A stretch of 64,000 nt of DNA from Phyllostachys edulis (GCA_036346405.1 CM070566.1:10574355-10638354), one strand, 5' to 3'; counted from the stretch's first letter, positions 12,202 through 23,694 are shown. A program made the numbers and translations. The notes: a model not told the origin generated them from the sequence alone.

Positions 12202-13447
12202 TAGTGCTGGAAAAAAGCTCGGGCTCGCGAGCCGGCTCAGCTCGTAACGAGCTTGAGCCGGCTCGGCTCGGACTCATTGATTTTTCGAGCCTAGTCGAGC
12301 TTTGTTCCCAGCTCGCCAAACAATGAGCCGAGCTCGAGCCGCTCGTTGGCTCGTTTGGCTCGTGCCTCTTGCTTGGCCCACAAAGGCCCACTCCAGCGCG
12401 GCAACGCCCTTGCCTCTTGCTTGCCCTAGCCAGGACTTGGGGGAGGCCACTAGTCACCCAGTCCTCTCGATCCCCGCCAGATCCCCTTCCCCTTCCTCTC
12501 ATCATTCACCCCGTCCCCGCCCCTCTCCACACCGGGAGGCGATGAAACCCCCCGCGCTTGGGCTCGCGTGGCCTCTCATCGACGATGCTGCGCTCCTCTA
12601 GGCCGTCGCCGCACATAGGAAGATGCACGGCAGGCTTCCATCTCCCAATGACCTCGTCGCAGCTCTCTCCCATGGCATCGTCCCGGTCAAGGACGACGAC
12701 CTCAAGATCTACAAGCCCTCCCCTCCCTCCGCCCCTTCATGGCCTTCGGCCCTCCGCCGACCTCCCCGCCTTCCCATGGGGGGCAGTAGGGGCCTCCTCA
12801 CCGTCGTCGCCTCCCGTCCCGGCCTTCAACCAAGAGTGCAGGACACGTTGCAGCAGTGCCTCCAGGCCATCATCGAGGGCTCTAGCCTGGACCACCGCAA
12901 GCGCGTCCTCCGCGAGCTCAACTCCCTCATCTCCGGGCTTCGACACAGGCGCTGCCCCGACGAGGCCACCGAGGAGGAGGCCCTCTCCTTTTTTCTGCTT
13001 TGGATTATTTTTTGAAATGTAATGTTTTATTGATCTTGGATTCCGTACATCGACTCAACAGGTTCATGATTTGCCTCTCCATTTCGATGTTGGTTCCTTT
13101 GTTTCCTCATATCGATGTTGGTTCATGCTTTGGATTGTTTTTTGAAATGTAATGTTTGTGTAGTTGTATTGATTTTCTTTGAGATGAAGAATTTATCATA
13201 ATGCGGCGTTGTTGTTATTCATATGACGATGCTTTTTCTGAATAAATTCATTATGTTGATTCTCGTCGGTGGTCAGTTCTGGAAAAGATCGATGAGAAGA
13301 TCCACCGCGAGCTAGTTTCTGGGTGGTTAGTTGTTTGGATTGCGAGTTGAGCCAGGCCTCCTCACTGGCTCATTTTCGAAACAAGCCGAGCCTACTGTTC
13401 ACTCGAGCCAAAATGAGCTGGCTCGACTTGGCTCATTTCTACCCCTA
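12202..13447 (+). mobile_element. Non-autonomous hAT element, 1246 bp
   Basis: The ends are TAGTGCTGGAAAAAAGCTCG at 12202 and, reading back from 13447, TAGGGGTAGAAATGAGCC, both degenerate forms of the hAT TAGGGGTG-type terminus. They are followed inward by GAGCC/GCTCG-rich subterminal text. Flanks are AAAGTGGC (12194-12201) and AAAGCGGC (13448-13455), an 8-bp duplication with one mismatch, as expected for hAT. It interrupts the ankyrin pseudogene exactly. No transposase is present. Confidence 0.88.
12360..13015 (+). pseudogene. Captured coding-like fragment inside the hAT element
   Basis: GC-rich sequence with an open frame at 12623-13015. The C-terminal half reads like a real helical protein (VQDTLQQCLQAIIEGSS, then HRKRVLRELNSLISGLR and an acidic stretch). 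The N-terminal part is proline-rich and shared with overlapping frames. I do not recognise the family. The frame ends in non-coding AT-rich sequence (FFLLWIIF), as if the exon had lost its donor. It is probably a gene fragment picked up by the hAT element. Confidence 0.45.
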
Positions 13448-13689
13448 AAAGCGGCGTTGAAGGCCAGCATCTTGCTGATTAGCGACACCCACAAGTAGTG
13501 CAGTGACACCACGAAACTCTTCCGTGAGCCGTTAGAGCTTGACGCCTTCCCGTATATGAGTAGGATTACCGCAACCACGGAGCTTGCCAAGGCAACGACG
13601 TCGAGGAAAAAGGAAGCATTTGAAGATGAGCTTGTCCTCCAATTCCGGTATGGGTTCACCGTTCCCACCGGGTTGTAGAGGGAGGCCGA

Positions 13690-14294
13690 GGAGGGCGACC
13701 CGGCGGCACCTGAGGTGGGGGGGTTAGGCGATGGCGGAGGAGGCACGAGAAGGCGTTGGCGCTAGAGAATGTTAGGTTGGGTGGGGTGAGGGTGGCGGGG
13801 GAGGGGGAGACGGCGGCACGATGAGGCGAGGCGACGAGGTTGCCACCGACCGCTGGTGGGGGAGGTGGGGGTGGAGGGGCGCGGAGCAACAACCGTGGGG
13901 GAGGAGAGGGAGAGGAGGGGAAGTTGCGGTGGTGGAGGACTGGAGGCAGCCGCGGTGGTGATGGGCCTCCCGACGGTATAGTGTGTGGTAGTAGCTCCCA
14001 TTATAAAAAGCCAAAACAAACAGAACCTAAGCCCACGGATCGAGACTGACCGTTATTTTTCTTGTGTTAGTAGTACTCTATGATTGCGTCACTCTTAGCG
14101 TAATGACAAGCATCAAATTACCTAGCCTTCTTATATTGGAGTGGCCCGGGTTTGAAATAACTAAAGTAGGGAAACTTTGCATAAATAACTCTTGGGGTTG
14201 TTTATGTATAAGGTGGTTGAAACTTTCTTAAGCATATGTCATATTTTTATTAATCTTCGTACAAATTGAATAGTTACAAAAATTGACTTATGCT
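13690..14294. other. GC-rich purine tract then AT-rich spacer, no gene
   Basis: 13690-13960 is G-rich on the plus strand, with open frames on both strands caused by composition. 13985-14035 ends with an AACAAACAGAACCTAA terminus that could be one end of a small hAT-type element. Nothing else is recognisable up to the Pack-MULE. Confidence 0.45.
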
Positions 14295-14489
14295 TTTAAA
14301 AAAGGCTTAAGTACATGTGTCGTCCCTCAACTCTTGCCCTAATTTAGTTTTTGTCCCTGAATTGTAATACCGGATAAAACGCGTCCTCCAAGTATCAATA
14401 CCGCGCAAAAGATATCCCTTCATCTATTTTAGAGCGGTTTTGACCAGTGTTTGACCCACGTGGCTTTCCAGTCAGATAAAAAATTGCCA

Positions 14490-15180
14490 GGTCGGCCTCG
14501 GTCACGTCTCCTCCCCATTCTCGTTTCCTTCTCTCTCCCCATGGCTCTCTTCCTAGAGCTTTTATTCTCCATGGCTCCTCCGCATCCAAACCTCTCTCCT
14601 CCTGCACTTTCCCTTCCTCCAAGGTCTGCCACCACCGACCCCTTGGCTCGCCGCCCGCTCCGTCCAGTTCTCTGCAGCGCTCATCAAGCGCTCGTGGGGT
14701 CTGCCTGCTGGTTTCCCTGCATACTGGCGGCGCCCTCGGCTCACAGGCCGTGCCTCCTCTCGGCTCACGGCCTCTGGCTCCCCACCTGCCTGAGCCTCGC
14801 CCATCTCCACGGAGTTCACGCCTCGGCCTCTCCCGTCCCAGATCGCCTCGCCAAGATCGCCGGCCACACTTCTCTGCAGCCCGTCTCCAAGGTGTGGTTC
14901 GGGAGTCGGGAGCCGGGAGAAGGCGGAGGCCGGAGGATTTGGAGTCTGAACACGTCTTTGGAGAGAGGTGGGAGGATTTGGAGTTGCGCCACCACGTCCG
15001 TCTTTGCCGATCTTGGGCACTCGAAGGGAGCGAGAGGCGAGGCGCCGGGTCTTGAGGGCGACGATGAGCAGGAGGAGGCCGCAGGAACCCGCCGCAAGCC
15101 TCTTCTTCTCCATCTCCGACCAACACTGCTTCTCCTCCACCGCAGCATCTTCAGTGAGGCATAGTCCAATCCTCGGCGTG
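14490..15180 (-). pseudogene. Captured GC-rich gene fragment 1 in the Pack-MULE
   Basis: Long frames are open on both strands (243 residues on minus, 237 on plus), the usual effect of high GC, so coding strand and product are unsure. No domain is recognised. The composition differs sharply from the AT-rich flanks, which fits acquisition of host exon sequence. Confidence 0.35.
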
Positions 15181-15699
15181 TGAAGCATCTAGCAGTAACT
15201 CAGGAGCGCACCATTTAGCCTAGAGCGTCTCGGGTTTGCGAAATGCAATGTTTGCCCGAGGCTCGCTGGCCACCGCTGCTGCAGTGCCAAGATAGGACCA
15301 AGTGGACCTCGCCGCTGGTACCAATAGGTCCACCCCGGCGAGGCGGTTCCATTTTGTCCATTAGCCCGCGTCGCCATGCTCCCTAACACCGGCGACTAGC
15401 CAGAGAACCAAGCGCTCGGAAGCTCCTCTGCCCTGCCCCGGCTGTGCCTCACCCAAAACCGTCCGATCCAGATCTGACGATCCAAACCATCGGTCCGAAT
15501 AGCCCAACCCTCTCACTTACGCACGAGCCGTCCGATCTAATTTCAACCATTCGGATCGGTTGGAACGTTCAGACCACCCGAACGTCCCGCGCGATCCTGA
15601 CCGTCAAAACCCAATTGGACGGCTCGAACTTCACACCGCACCAAGTCGCACCTCCTTGTGCGACTGACCGCCTGGGCCCGCGCGTCAGGGTCGTCCTCA

Positions 15700-16260
15700 A
15701 CCTCGGCAGCCCGCATAGCCTGATTGTGTTACACCGCCGCCGCCAAGTGGAAGCGGCGAGCGGCGGTTATGGCTGAAATGGAACCAGAGAGGTGGGGTGA
15801 ACCGAAGGGAGGTGGTGGCTTTACCAGAGCTGGTCGGCGGCGGCCGGGAGGTGATGAACGGCGGCCGGCTGTGGAGGTGAAAGGAGGGTGACGGCGTAGG
15901 GTGGAGTGGTTGATATTTAGGAGGCGCATGAGCAGCAGGAGGCCGAGTGGGACTTACCTGTGTGCTCGGAGGAAGCCGAGGGCGACTCAGTTGGGCCGGC
16001 GGCTGCGACCATGGGCGGCACGGGTGCTCCAATGGTGGCGACGACCTGGAGAAGAAGAGAGCACAAATCAGAGGTAGGGGGAGGTCAAGGGGTGCTAGGA
16101 GATGCTCAAGGCGAAAGGAATCGAGCTCAGGCTCGCTAGAGAGGAAGTGGCGGTGGTGGAGGCGGATGTGGCCGGTGTTGGAGAAGATGCCGAGTGCGCA
16201 ATGCTCCAGTGGAAGAATCCTCGAATTGGCGGAGGTTATTTGTTGCTAGAGGTTGAAGGC
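15700..16260 (-). pseudogene. Captured gene fragment 2 in the Pack-MULE, with exon-intron structure
   Basis: On the minus strand an acceptor (TTCTCCAG at about 16045) precedes an exon reading VVATIGAPVPPMV, AAAGPTESPSAS, SEHT, followed by a consensus donor (ACAG/GTAAGT at about 15955). An intact exon with both splice sites argues for capture of genomic DNA. I do not recognise the parent gene. Confidence 0.5.
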
Positions 16261-16906
16261 GTGCCGTGACGCGGTTGTGGGTGTCTAGGGCTCGCCAGAG
16301 CGGCGTGGGTTGCATGGCGGCTGGGCGGCGTGGAGTTGGCTCTACGCACTCGGGCTCTCAGAGCTCAGTGAACGTGGGCAAGAGACAAGAGGTGACGGCG
16401 AGGCAGGGGGAGAGCTTTAGGAGGCGGCGGCGGCAGGAGTGGAGGGAGCGGTCAAAGGAGGCGGTGACGAGAGTACTCCCCTGCTGCTTCGTGGTGGACC
16501 GATGGCGGACAAGCATTATAGCAGGAGGAGGGGGAGGGGGAGGCTGCGTCGACGGAGGAGGAGGCGGCGGCGAGGAGGAGCAGAGGCGGTGGAACCCAGC
16601 GGCGACGGAGCGGCGCTTGGTCGGGGAGCCAAGGACGGTGACGGTCTTGAGAGATTTAGAGAGACAGAGAGAGCATGGGGGGGGGAGCAGAGGTTTGCCA
16701 GCGTGGACGCTTGGCTGGCAGGGGAAATGATTTTTTTTCACGTGGCACGAAACACTGGTCAAAACCGCCCTCGAACGCACGGAGGGACTCCTTTTGCCCA
16801 GTATTGATACTTTGAGGTGCGTTATATCTGGTATTTCAGGTGATGAACGAAAAGTAAACTAGAGCAAGAGTTGAGAGACGAAACTTGTACTTAATCCTTT
16901 AAAAAA

Positions 16907-17770
16907 ATTCGTAGCAAACCTGACAACTCTTTTACATGTGCATGCATACTCTAGACCACACACACGCAACTTTCAAGTTTCAACAACAAGCTCCTGTAGG
17001 CAAGTTTGGTGTGGTCTATAGCTGTGAGACGATTCCCACACCGAAAAACGCTAAAATATTTATAATTTGACAAGTTTTATTATTTTTACCACATATTTTC
17101 GTACTAGAGTCCCTCGCAATTCCCTCTCTTTCACGATAGTTTGTAGAAGACTCACATGAACACACTTGGTGGAGGTAGAAGATGGACACATTAAAGTTTT
17201 GTGACACCGCAACTGCTTGGCGTCATTTTCTCTGCTCTGTGTTACTATTTCTCTTCTGACTGAACTCAACTTGCTTACAAAATAGATATCAGAGTACTTA
17301 GTGCGGCCAGCGGCTAACAAACTTCATCCGCAACCCATGCAACCTGAATAAGCTCCACTACTCACAACGTGCGCCTTGACCCAATCTCTCTCTATATATA
17401 TGCAGCTACATGCAAGACTGTGCCTTGACTCAATCTCTCTGTATATGCAGCTACATGCAAGATAATTCAGGAAAGACTTGACACGTCAACAGTGCCATGC
17501 AAACATACGAAACCTGACGTGGAAAAACAACAAATGCAGCATGATTACTACAATAGGATGCAGGTGGACGCATGCCGTCCGCAAAGCCAACCCCACAAAA
17601 AACAGTAAGTGGAGGCCGATCCTGTGGCTGCCGCCGGACGTGATACCATCGAGTCTTGCTCGAATCACAAAGAGACAACTGCATTATCTTTCCTTCTCTA
17701 TCTCTCATATCAGCAAAAGTCATACATAACAAATTATATAAATGGTTGACATCACATCATTGTACATGCC
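16907..17770. other. Spacer 3' of the ankyrin gene
   Basis: Unique-looking AT-rich sequence. A direct repeat of about 55 bp (17367-17408 against 17420-17462) contains CTTGACTCAATCTCTCT and GCAGCTACATGCAAGA. Bases from about 17670 are shared with the 3' flank of the broken copy at 11774. Confidence 0.6.
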
Positions 17771-20629
17771 CTATAAAGGCGAGGGGGCAGGCGCACTGCC
17801 ACCTTGTATGCTGTGTGTGATGTCTATCACACGCAAACCCGGTAAAACAATTATCATAACCAAAAACGCCAAAAAATTTATAACACTGAACAGAAGCAGG
17901 TTGAGTACGGAAGCGTCGGCGAACGGATACTGCCTCCTGATACGCCTCTGCCCTCCTTTTAAGCGAGTGTGCCATAGAAACCTCCAGATTGTGTGCAACG
18001 ACGCGGCAGGTGCAATCCACTTGCTGATGAACAAGATCAAGACATAAATGCACACGTATATAGCTAAGTACACGTTGTTGACTGTCCATGTGCTCGCCGT
18101 CGCCACCGTTGCGATCACAGCGGCGTAGAAGGCCAGCATCATGCTGATTAGCGACACCCACAGGAAGTGCAGCGACGCCACGAAGTTCTTCCACGAGCCG
18201 GCAGAGCGTGACGCCTTCCCGTAGACGAGCAGGATCACCGCAACCACGGAGGTTGCCAAGGCGACGGCGTCGAGTAAAAGGAAGCATTTGAAGACGATCT
18301 TATCCATGAGATTCGCCTTGCCGTTGTCTCCGTACCCGCCAGGCACGTTGAACGCCGCGGAGAAGGCCACGGTGGCGATGAGCGCGGCCACCACCGCGAG
18401 GCTATCGGACGTCGTCTCTATCCCCTTCGCTATGCCGCGGCCGCTCCACTGCTTCATACGGTCTTGCCTTCGCGGCCGGGACTGTGCCCCGAAAGCAACC
18501 AGTGTCACCACCAGGCTTACCTGCACGTACACCATATGAGAGTTTTTAGCGACAGTGTTGTATAGCAAATCCGATTAAGTAATAGTGCAAGATTGTGTAT
18601 ATGCTCACCATGGTGAAGAAACTCGTCGATTTCGCGGCGAGATCTAACGGCGTGTGCCCATCCTTGTTCATAACATCGGCTCGCACTCTGCCTTTCCAAA
18701 CCAGGGCCTCCGCGACGCCGGACGAGCCCGCGACCACCGCGAGGTGGAGCGGCGTATTACCGTCCCTGTCCTGCGCGTTCAGGAGGCCGCCCAGCATCGG
18801 GTCCTTGATGGCGAGCGACACGACCGAGGAACGCTTTTCCTTGGCCGCGGCGTGCAGGAAGGTCCAGCCATGGTCGTCGCGGAGCTCGGCGGCGTCGGGG
18901 CAGTCCTTCAGCAGCTTCTTGACGACGCGGTCGTGGCCCATCAGTGCCGCGACGTGGAGAGCCGAGAGGCCGTCCGAGTCCTTCATGTACACCGTGTTCG
19001 GTGGCGCGGCGCGCAGGATTGCGCTTACGATGGAACGGTCGCCGTCGGACGACGCGAAATGGAGCGGGCTGCTGCCGTTGCAGTCGACTTCGGCGGCCAG
19101 AGATGGATTCCATTGCAGTAGCAGGTCAACCATTTCTGACAATTAATGGAGTGAACACATTATTCTTAGGCGCTTGGAAGTTGTAACTTGCGAAAGCACA
19201 AAAGATGAACGTGTACTGCCACAAATGCGATAAAGAACCCTGAAAGAAGCAACTAACCTGAGCTCTGGAAGACGGCAGCGTGCAGAGCATTCTGCGAGCT
19301 CGGGCCGACTGATGATGCATCCCTGCACATGGTTATCGCTCTAACGGCATGCACCGACGTGCTCATCACCGCCAAATACAGGGGCGACATGCCGGCGTTG
19401 TTCAGCTCGGACGCCAGCTCCGGCGCCGCCGAGACCAGAGCCTCCACCGCGGCGCCATGGCCTTGCCTCGCCGCCAGATGAAGGGCCGTGTCCCCGGCCT
19501 CGTTCTTGCAGCCGAGGATGCTTTCCCCGTAGTCCTGGGACAGCTCGACGAGGAGAGACACGACCCTGTCCCGCCCCACCCTCGCCGCGCAATGAAGCGG
19601 TGTGTCCAAAGTCGAGTTCCGGGAAGAGAGCAGATTATTGTCCCTGAACCTGAAGTAGAGCTCCCGCATCATCTCGTCATGCCCTTGCTCCGCAGCTACG
19701 TGAAGAACAGTGTTTCTCCCCGCGCTCACCTCGTGTATGTCACACTGTCCGTGCTGAGTGCCTGAAACAAATATATTTTGTACGGGTCTAAGTTGTTATT
19801 CGGTTAGGACGTAGGTAACATCTACTATATAATAAAAATCAACGACACACGTTTTTACAGCTGCTTAGAAATTCTCACAAAAAAGAAGTCATCTGGCCTT
19901 AATCAGGGTTTTCCTTACCGGTTGCCAAAAAAATTTGGAGGCTAGCGATAGGCTCGGTTGCTGTCGGTAACCAGTTTTTTCGGGAAAAAATTCGGCCAAT
20001 TTTGGATTTTAAATTAAAAAAAATCAAATTCTAACAAAATTCAAGCAAATTCGTTTTTTTTTTTGACAAAATTCATCCAAACCGAAAAAAATTTCACTGG
20101 CCTTAATACGATGTACCCTAATTACCTACAAATATAGCCATAGGATATATTGCTTAGAGATATATTACTTGATAATTTTAAAACTAAAGGACAAGACAGT
20201 CCTTTCATTTTGTGCCATACAATAGCCAACGGTACCATTTTAGCCAAAAACTCTAAATTGTAATGGTGCGGAAAACATACAAAAAAATCCATACCACTCA
20301 TAGAAAAATCCATACGTACGCAATTGCGTGGGCAACTCCCACGACGAGTTTAGTGGAAACGTTGTATGCTTGGCTAAAGTGGATTTAAGGTATTAATTCT
20401 ACGGCGTTCTTACATTTTATCAATATAAAAGCGAAAAAGAGCAGCTCTTACCAGTGGCTTGATCTGCTGCAATTAGTGCCATGACCTTCTCCATTTGCCC
20501 CCTGTACACGGCAAGATAGAGAGAAGAGCACATGAACAGGCGCGCGCCATTCGACGGCTGCGCGGCCGCCGCCGCCTCCGCCTCCGCAGATGCTGCAGGG
20601 CGAGTGAGCTGGATGAGCTGATAATCCAT
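17771..20629 (-). CDS. Ankyrin-repeat membrane protein with PGG domain (ACD6 class)
   Basis: Four exons join in frame: 20452-20629, 19258-19761, 18609-19135 and 17771-18520, giving 652 residues and a stop. About ten ankyrin repeats fill residues 65-400 (NTVLHVAAEQGH, DTPLHCAARVGR, DTALHLAARQGH, SSPLHFASSDGD, LSALHVAALMGH, WTFLHAAAKEKR, NTPLHLAVVAGS, HTPLDLAAKS). The last exon holds the PGG domain (residues about 440-465, ATVAFSAAFNVPGGY) and four to five hydrophobic segments, so the repeats should face the cytosol and the C-terminus sit in a membrane. ACD6 and related proteins of this class act in plant defence and cell-death control; the role of this one is not shown by sequence. All introns are GT-AG with phase-matched exons. 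The ATG at 20629 opens the alanine-rich first exon. A TATA-like CTATATATTAA lies about 90 bp upstream. No frame damage is seen. Confidence 0.92.
19762..20451 (-). other. First intron of the ankyrin gene, possible Helitron-like start inside
   Basis: 690 bp of AT-rich intron. The text from about 19821 (TCTACTATATAATAAAAATC) resembles the 5' end of plant Helitrons, but I find no hairpin plus CTRR end, so this is only a hint. The rest holds A- and T-runs. Confidence 0.4.
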
Positions 20630-20678
20630 TCGATCGAAACCAACTCACGTTAACTACCGCACCAAATCTAATGTGCAC

Positions 20679-21000
20679 GTATGCATCGGCAAGAGAAGAT
20701 AGAACTACGTGAATTAATATATAGGACGCGACACTGGTGGTCGAAAGGACTACTGTTCATATAATTGAGATTTTGACTGGCCAGAGCGAGCAGGTGATCG
20801 AAAGAGATTTTGACAGGACTAGTCGAAAGGTCTAGTCGACGACACTGGTGGTCGAAAGGACTACTGCTCATGAGTCGCAGGTGGCCGACAAGCCAAACGT
20901 ATGCATGGGCAAGAGAAGATGGGGCTACGTGAATTAATATATATAGGACGGTATATGTACCCCGCGTCACTGGTAGTCGAAGGGTTTACGTCAGATTGTG
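20679..21000 (-). promoter_or_regulatory. Duplicated promoter module of the ankyrin gene
   Basis: Two direct copies, 20679-20746 and 20899-20980, share GTATGCAT(C/G)GGCAAGAGAAG, CTACGTGAATTAATATATA and a GGTCGAA(A/G)GG block. Each holds a minus-strand TATA-like motif (near 20714-20725 and 20935-20946). A further repeat, GACACTGGTGGTCGAAAGGA at 20729 and 20841, lies between them. The nearer TATA sits about 90 bp from the start codon. Confidence 0.65.
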
Positions 21001-21012
21001 CCTGGCCTGAGC

Positions 21013-21124
21013 AGTTATTTGGATACAGCGCAGGAAAAACACAAGAATTCAATGCACGAAGCAAATTAGTTCCAAAACAGTTATTTGGATACAACGCAGG
21101 AAAAAACAAAAGAATTCAATGCAC
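21013..21124. repeat. Direct repeat pair, about 43 bp
   Basis: AGTTATTTGGATACA(G/A)CGCAGG and the following CAAAAGAATTCAATGCAC-like text occur twice, about 67 bp apart. Confidence 0.8.
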
Positions 21125-21460
21125 AAAGGAAGAGAACGTGAGGTTGAGCGCTTCCTCCAAAATTCCTAAGGACATATTCTATAGAAAATTCAAAGGAATC
21201 CTCTAGTGTTAAAATAATTATCACTATTAATTAGTATATTTGAGACGAATTACATTGTCACAAATCTCTCCCTTATCTAAAGCTCAAAGAATTGCCAAGC
21301 CCTAAGAGCTCTCACGTTATCGTTTTTCAAAAAGCCCTGCATTCTCTAAATTGTATTGAGGTCTCATTTCGGCGGATGTCACCAGTTGGATCGCGATCGT
21401 ACGATAGACATCGGGCGAGTGCAGAGCCATTGGATCACAGTTTTGAGATATCATAGATAC
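21125..21460. other. Intergenic, no gene seen
   Basis: AT-rich sequence with no supportable frame. From about 21435 it matches 4880-4915, i.e. it belongs to the same older repeat that the solo LTR at 21466 interrupts. Confidence 0.5.
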
Positions 21461-21465
21461 AACTT

Positions 21466-22516
21466 TGTAGGATCGTTAATGACAATCAGAGGGGGGGTGA
21501 ATGATTGTGGAAGATTTTTCGTACTCGATCCTAGGAGAAAGGATCACGTGGCATTGCACACACCAAAAATTACCAGATCAGTTCTCTGTTCTACTAATGC
21601 GGCAACGTTGCTGCAGTAGATGGTGTTGAATTGATAACTCGCGCAGGACAAAAACACTGAAGATGCTCTGAAGATCACTCAAACGCTGCCACAAGGTTCT
21701 TCTGGAGATTACTCAACCCAAAAGATCAAAAAGGCAAAAAGCTTTTTCAATTAATGCACACAGCCAAAGCATTTGTCCTCATGCACAAAATCCAAGGCCA
21801 CCAAAAAGTATATGTATATCCTGGAGTTCACACTAATTTCCAAACCTGCATGTACGACACAAGCACAAAAGCCGGTGCTAGCACAATCCTTGTGCAAACG
21901 CAGACGCAGCACTTTGCTTCATCCGAAATCTGTCTACGGAACACGCGCATGTGCAGTCACCGCCGCTCCTTTTGCAATCAGCCTGTGTACTGCCGCCGGC
22001 CCTAACCTTTTCTTTCCTGTCACGCTCAGAACTGCGCCCCTGTATACGGATATATATACTAGCCCTGCACCCTAAACGTGTCCTTATCCGACACGGTTTC
22101 ATAATTCTAATCCAATCCTAACAAACAAAGATTTCCTAATTTTTTCAGCTTTCCAATTTTGGACACTTCCAAAATTGTCACATGTTGTAGCCTCCGAAAT
22201 GCACCTCCGTGGTTTCAACACGCATCATCCATCTTTGATCTCCACGCGCCTAACTCGAGCTCGACTGCTCCTCCAGCATCCTCGACCCTTTGGACCATGA
22301 CTTCGCAAGTCATCTCGATCCACCGCCAGAGACCACGATCGCCTCGAAGTTACCTGCACATGCAAAGACCAAAACAACATATTTCCCCGGTACAAGTTCT
22401 TCCTATCTTGACCGACATTAGTCCACACACACCACACGTCTCAAATAATATCAGTATCCAACATTGTCAATTATTCATCAACTAAAATAAACTAGACCTA
22501 GCCACATGGTCTAACA
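21466..22516 (-). mobile_element. Solo LTR, copia-type, 1051 bp
   Basis: Plus-strand ends are TGTAGGATCGTTAATGACAA at 21466 and GGTCTAACA at 22516. The 5-bp target duplication AACTT is exact (21461-21465 and 22517-22521). A minus-strand TATA-like motif is near 22048-22060. The element splits a sequence whose uninterrupted relative lies at 4880-4975, which confirms the insertion point independently. Confidence 0.92.
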
Positions 22517-22521
22517 AACTT

Positions 22522-23330
22522 CAAAGTTTTTTAGCATTGTGTTGGCGAGTTATGATAAAATTGTACTTTTCTTCCATAAATGATGTTTTTTTAAGAACCC
22601 GTAGAGAGTATTCATAGCAAGCACATTGATGTAATTTTCGTGAGATCAATCCTTAATTCTAAATACATTTGTCTATAAACTTTGCCTGATGTATGCCATA
22701 GACTAGTGACCTGTAATGTGAAACCAAGGCATCTCCAGAATCTTTACTCTTTGGTCATAGTTAGCTGGATTCTTCAGAGATTGCAACATATCAAGACGTG
22801 TAGCTCCAAAGTACACAGTTTACCGGATCTTAGTCTACTCGAAAGGAAAATAGGGCAGAGATTGTTCGTATCCTGAAGGACATCCATGATCTTAGTCTTG
22901 GTTTTAATTAATTCTGAGTTAGCTCTATGTCAGGAGGGAGGCAAATTGTGCGGCTTATTTTTTGCAAGTTTTAAAGAACCATGAACTAATTCCTCGTCAA
23001 AGGAAAAAGGAACCATGAATTAACGTGTATGGGCCCGCCGCCCGCGTGAACCATCGGTACGTGGTTTGACCTTTCACTAGGCGCGAATGTCTCGCTGCTG
23101 ACCTGGGCAACATCAGCATGCTGCATGCCCAACTAGCAAACTAGCAAAGAGCTACGGCTGGAATTAAAACACGACGTTTTCAGAAATTTTTTTTCTCTCT
23201 GGTGTACGGATGAGTTTTAATGATCACATCTTAGGCACTGGGCGCGGATCCAGAGGTGAACAGTACATGGGGCGTTAGGACGTACTTGGAGAGGCCACAC
23301 ATAACTCGTGGTCCTCAAACAGAGATACAA
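22522..23330. other. Intergenic with repeat-derived start
   Basis: 22522-22580 matches 4917-4975, and 22605-22675 matches 9296-9365. The remainder up to the MULE shows no gene. Confidence 0.55.
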
Positions 23331-23601
23331 TTTAGAGTAGGGATAATTGGCTATGGGACACTGTCTATTGTCCATTTTTGTCAACAGATACTAAAAAAAC
23401 GTGGTTTAACCAGAAAACACTGACAAAACACGTAATTTGGACCTAAGACACTGAGCCCCTTATTTTATCATTTCCCGGTCGCAGTGGAGAGAGAAAGTAT
23501 GCGAATTGTCCTTTTTGCCCTTTGATCAGACTTGATTGAGATGGACCATTTAGGTCCACTCCTTACCCGGCCAGACTTGATCTCTCTATGTCGCGCTTTG
23601 A

Positions 23602-23614
23602 CTCTCTCTCTCTC

Positions 23615-23659
<45 letters not shown>
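23602..23659. repeat. (CT)n microsatellite
   Basis: About 58 bp of almost pure CT, interrupted once by GC, in the 5' leader of the second MULE gene. Confidence 0.95.
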
Positions 23660-23663
<4 letters not shown>

Positions 23664-23694
23664 TTGTGGCCGTGGTGTTGCTTTCGGCCAGGGC

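Larger units (their letters stand above)
11774..13680 (-). pseudogene. Partial duplicate of the ankyrin/PGG gene (last exon), split by a hAT element
   Basis: Bases 13456-13680 and 11774-12201, read on the minus strand, are homologous to the last exon and 3' flank of the intact gene at 17771-18520. The right part encodes FFLDVVALASSVVAVILLIYG, YLWVSLISKMLAF and neighbours; after the hAT insertion it continues with CINVLIFWITKWIA, an in-frame stop in place of a W, then HSHLKGGQRRIRRQYPFA. Only the membrane region is present, with no ankyrin exons. The homology extends past the stop codon into the 3' flank, so this is a DNA-level duplication, not a retrocopy. Confidence 0.88.
14304..16897. mobile_element. 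Pack-MULE-like element, 2594 bp
   Basis: Long terminal inverted repeats of about 165 bp: 14304-14470 starts GGCTTAAGTACATG and its partner read back from 16897 starts GGATTAAGTACAAG; both continue through TCTCAACTCTTGC-type text to GGTTTTGACCAGTG. Target duplication TTTAAAAAA at 14295-14303 and 16898-16906, 9 bp as expected for Mutator-like elements, though low in complexity. The interior is GC-rich and gene-like and there is no transposase, the definition of a Pack-MULE. Confidence 0.88.

Noticed and set aside
14395..15126. 243-residue minus-strand frame as an intact gene
   Set aside because: It begins in the inverted repeat of the Pack-MULE and an equally long frame is open on the other strand. 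Kept only as a captured fragment.
18595..19146. 183-residue plus-strand frame
   Set aside because: Mirror of the third ankyrin exon, which has clear repeats and splice sites on the minus strand.
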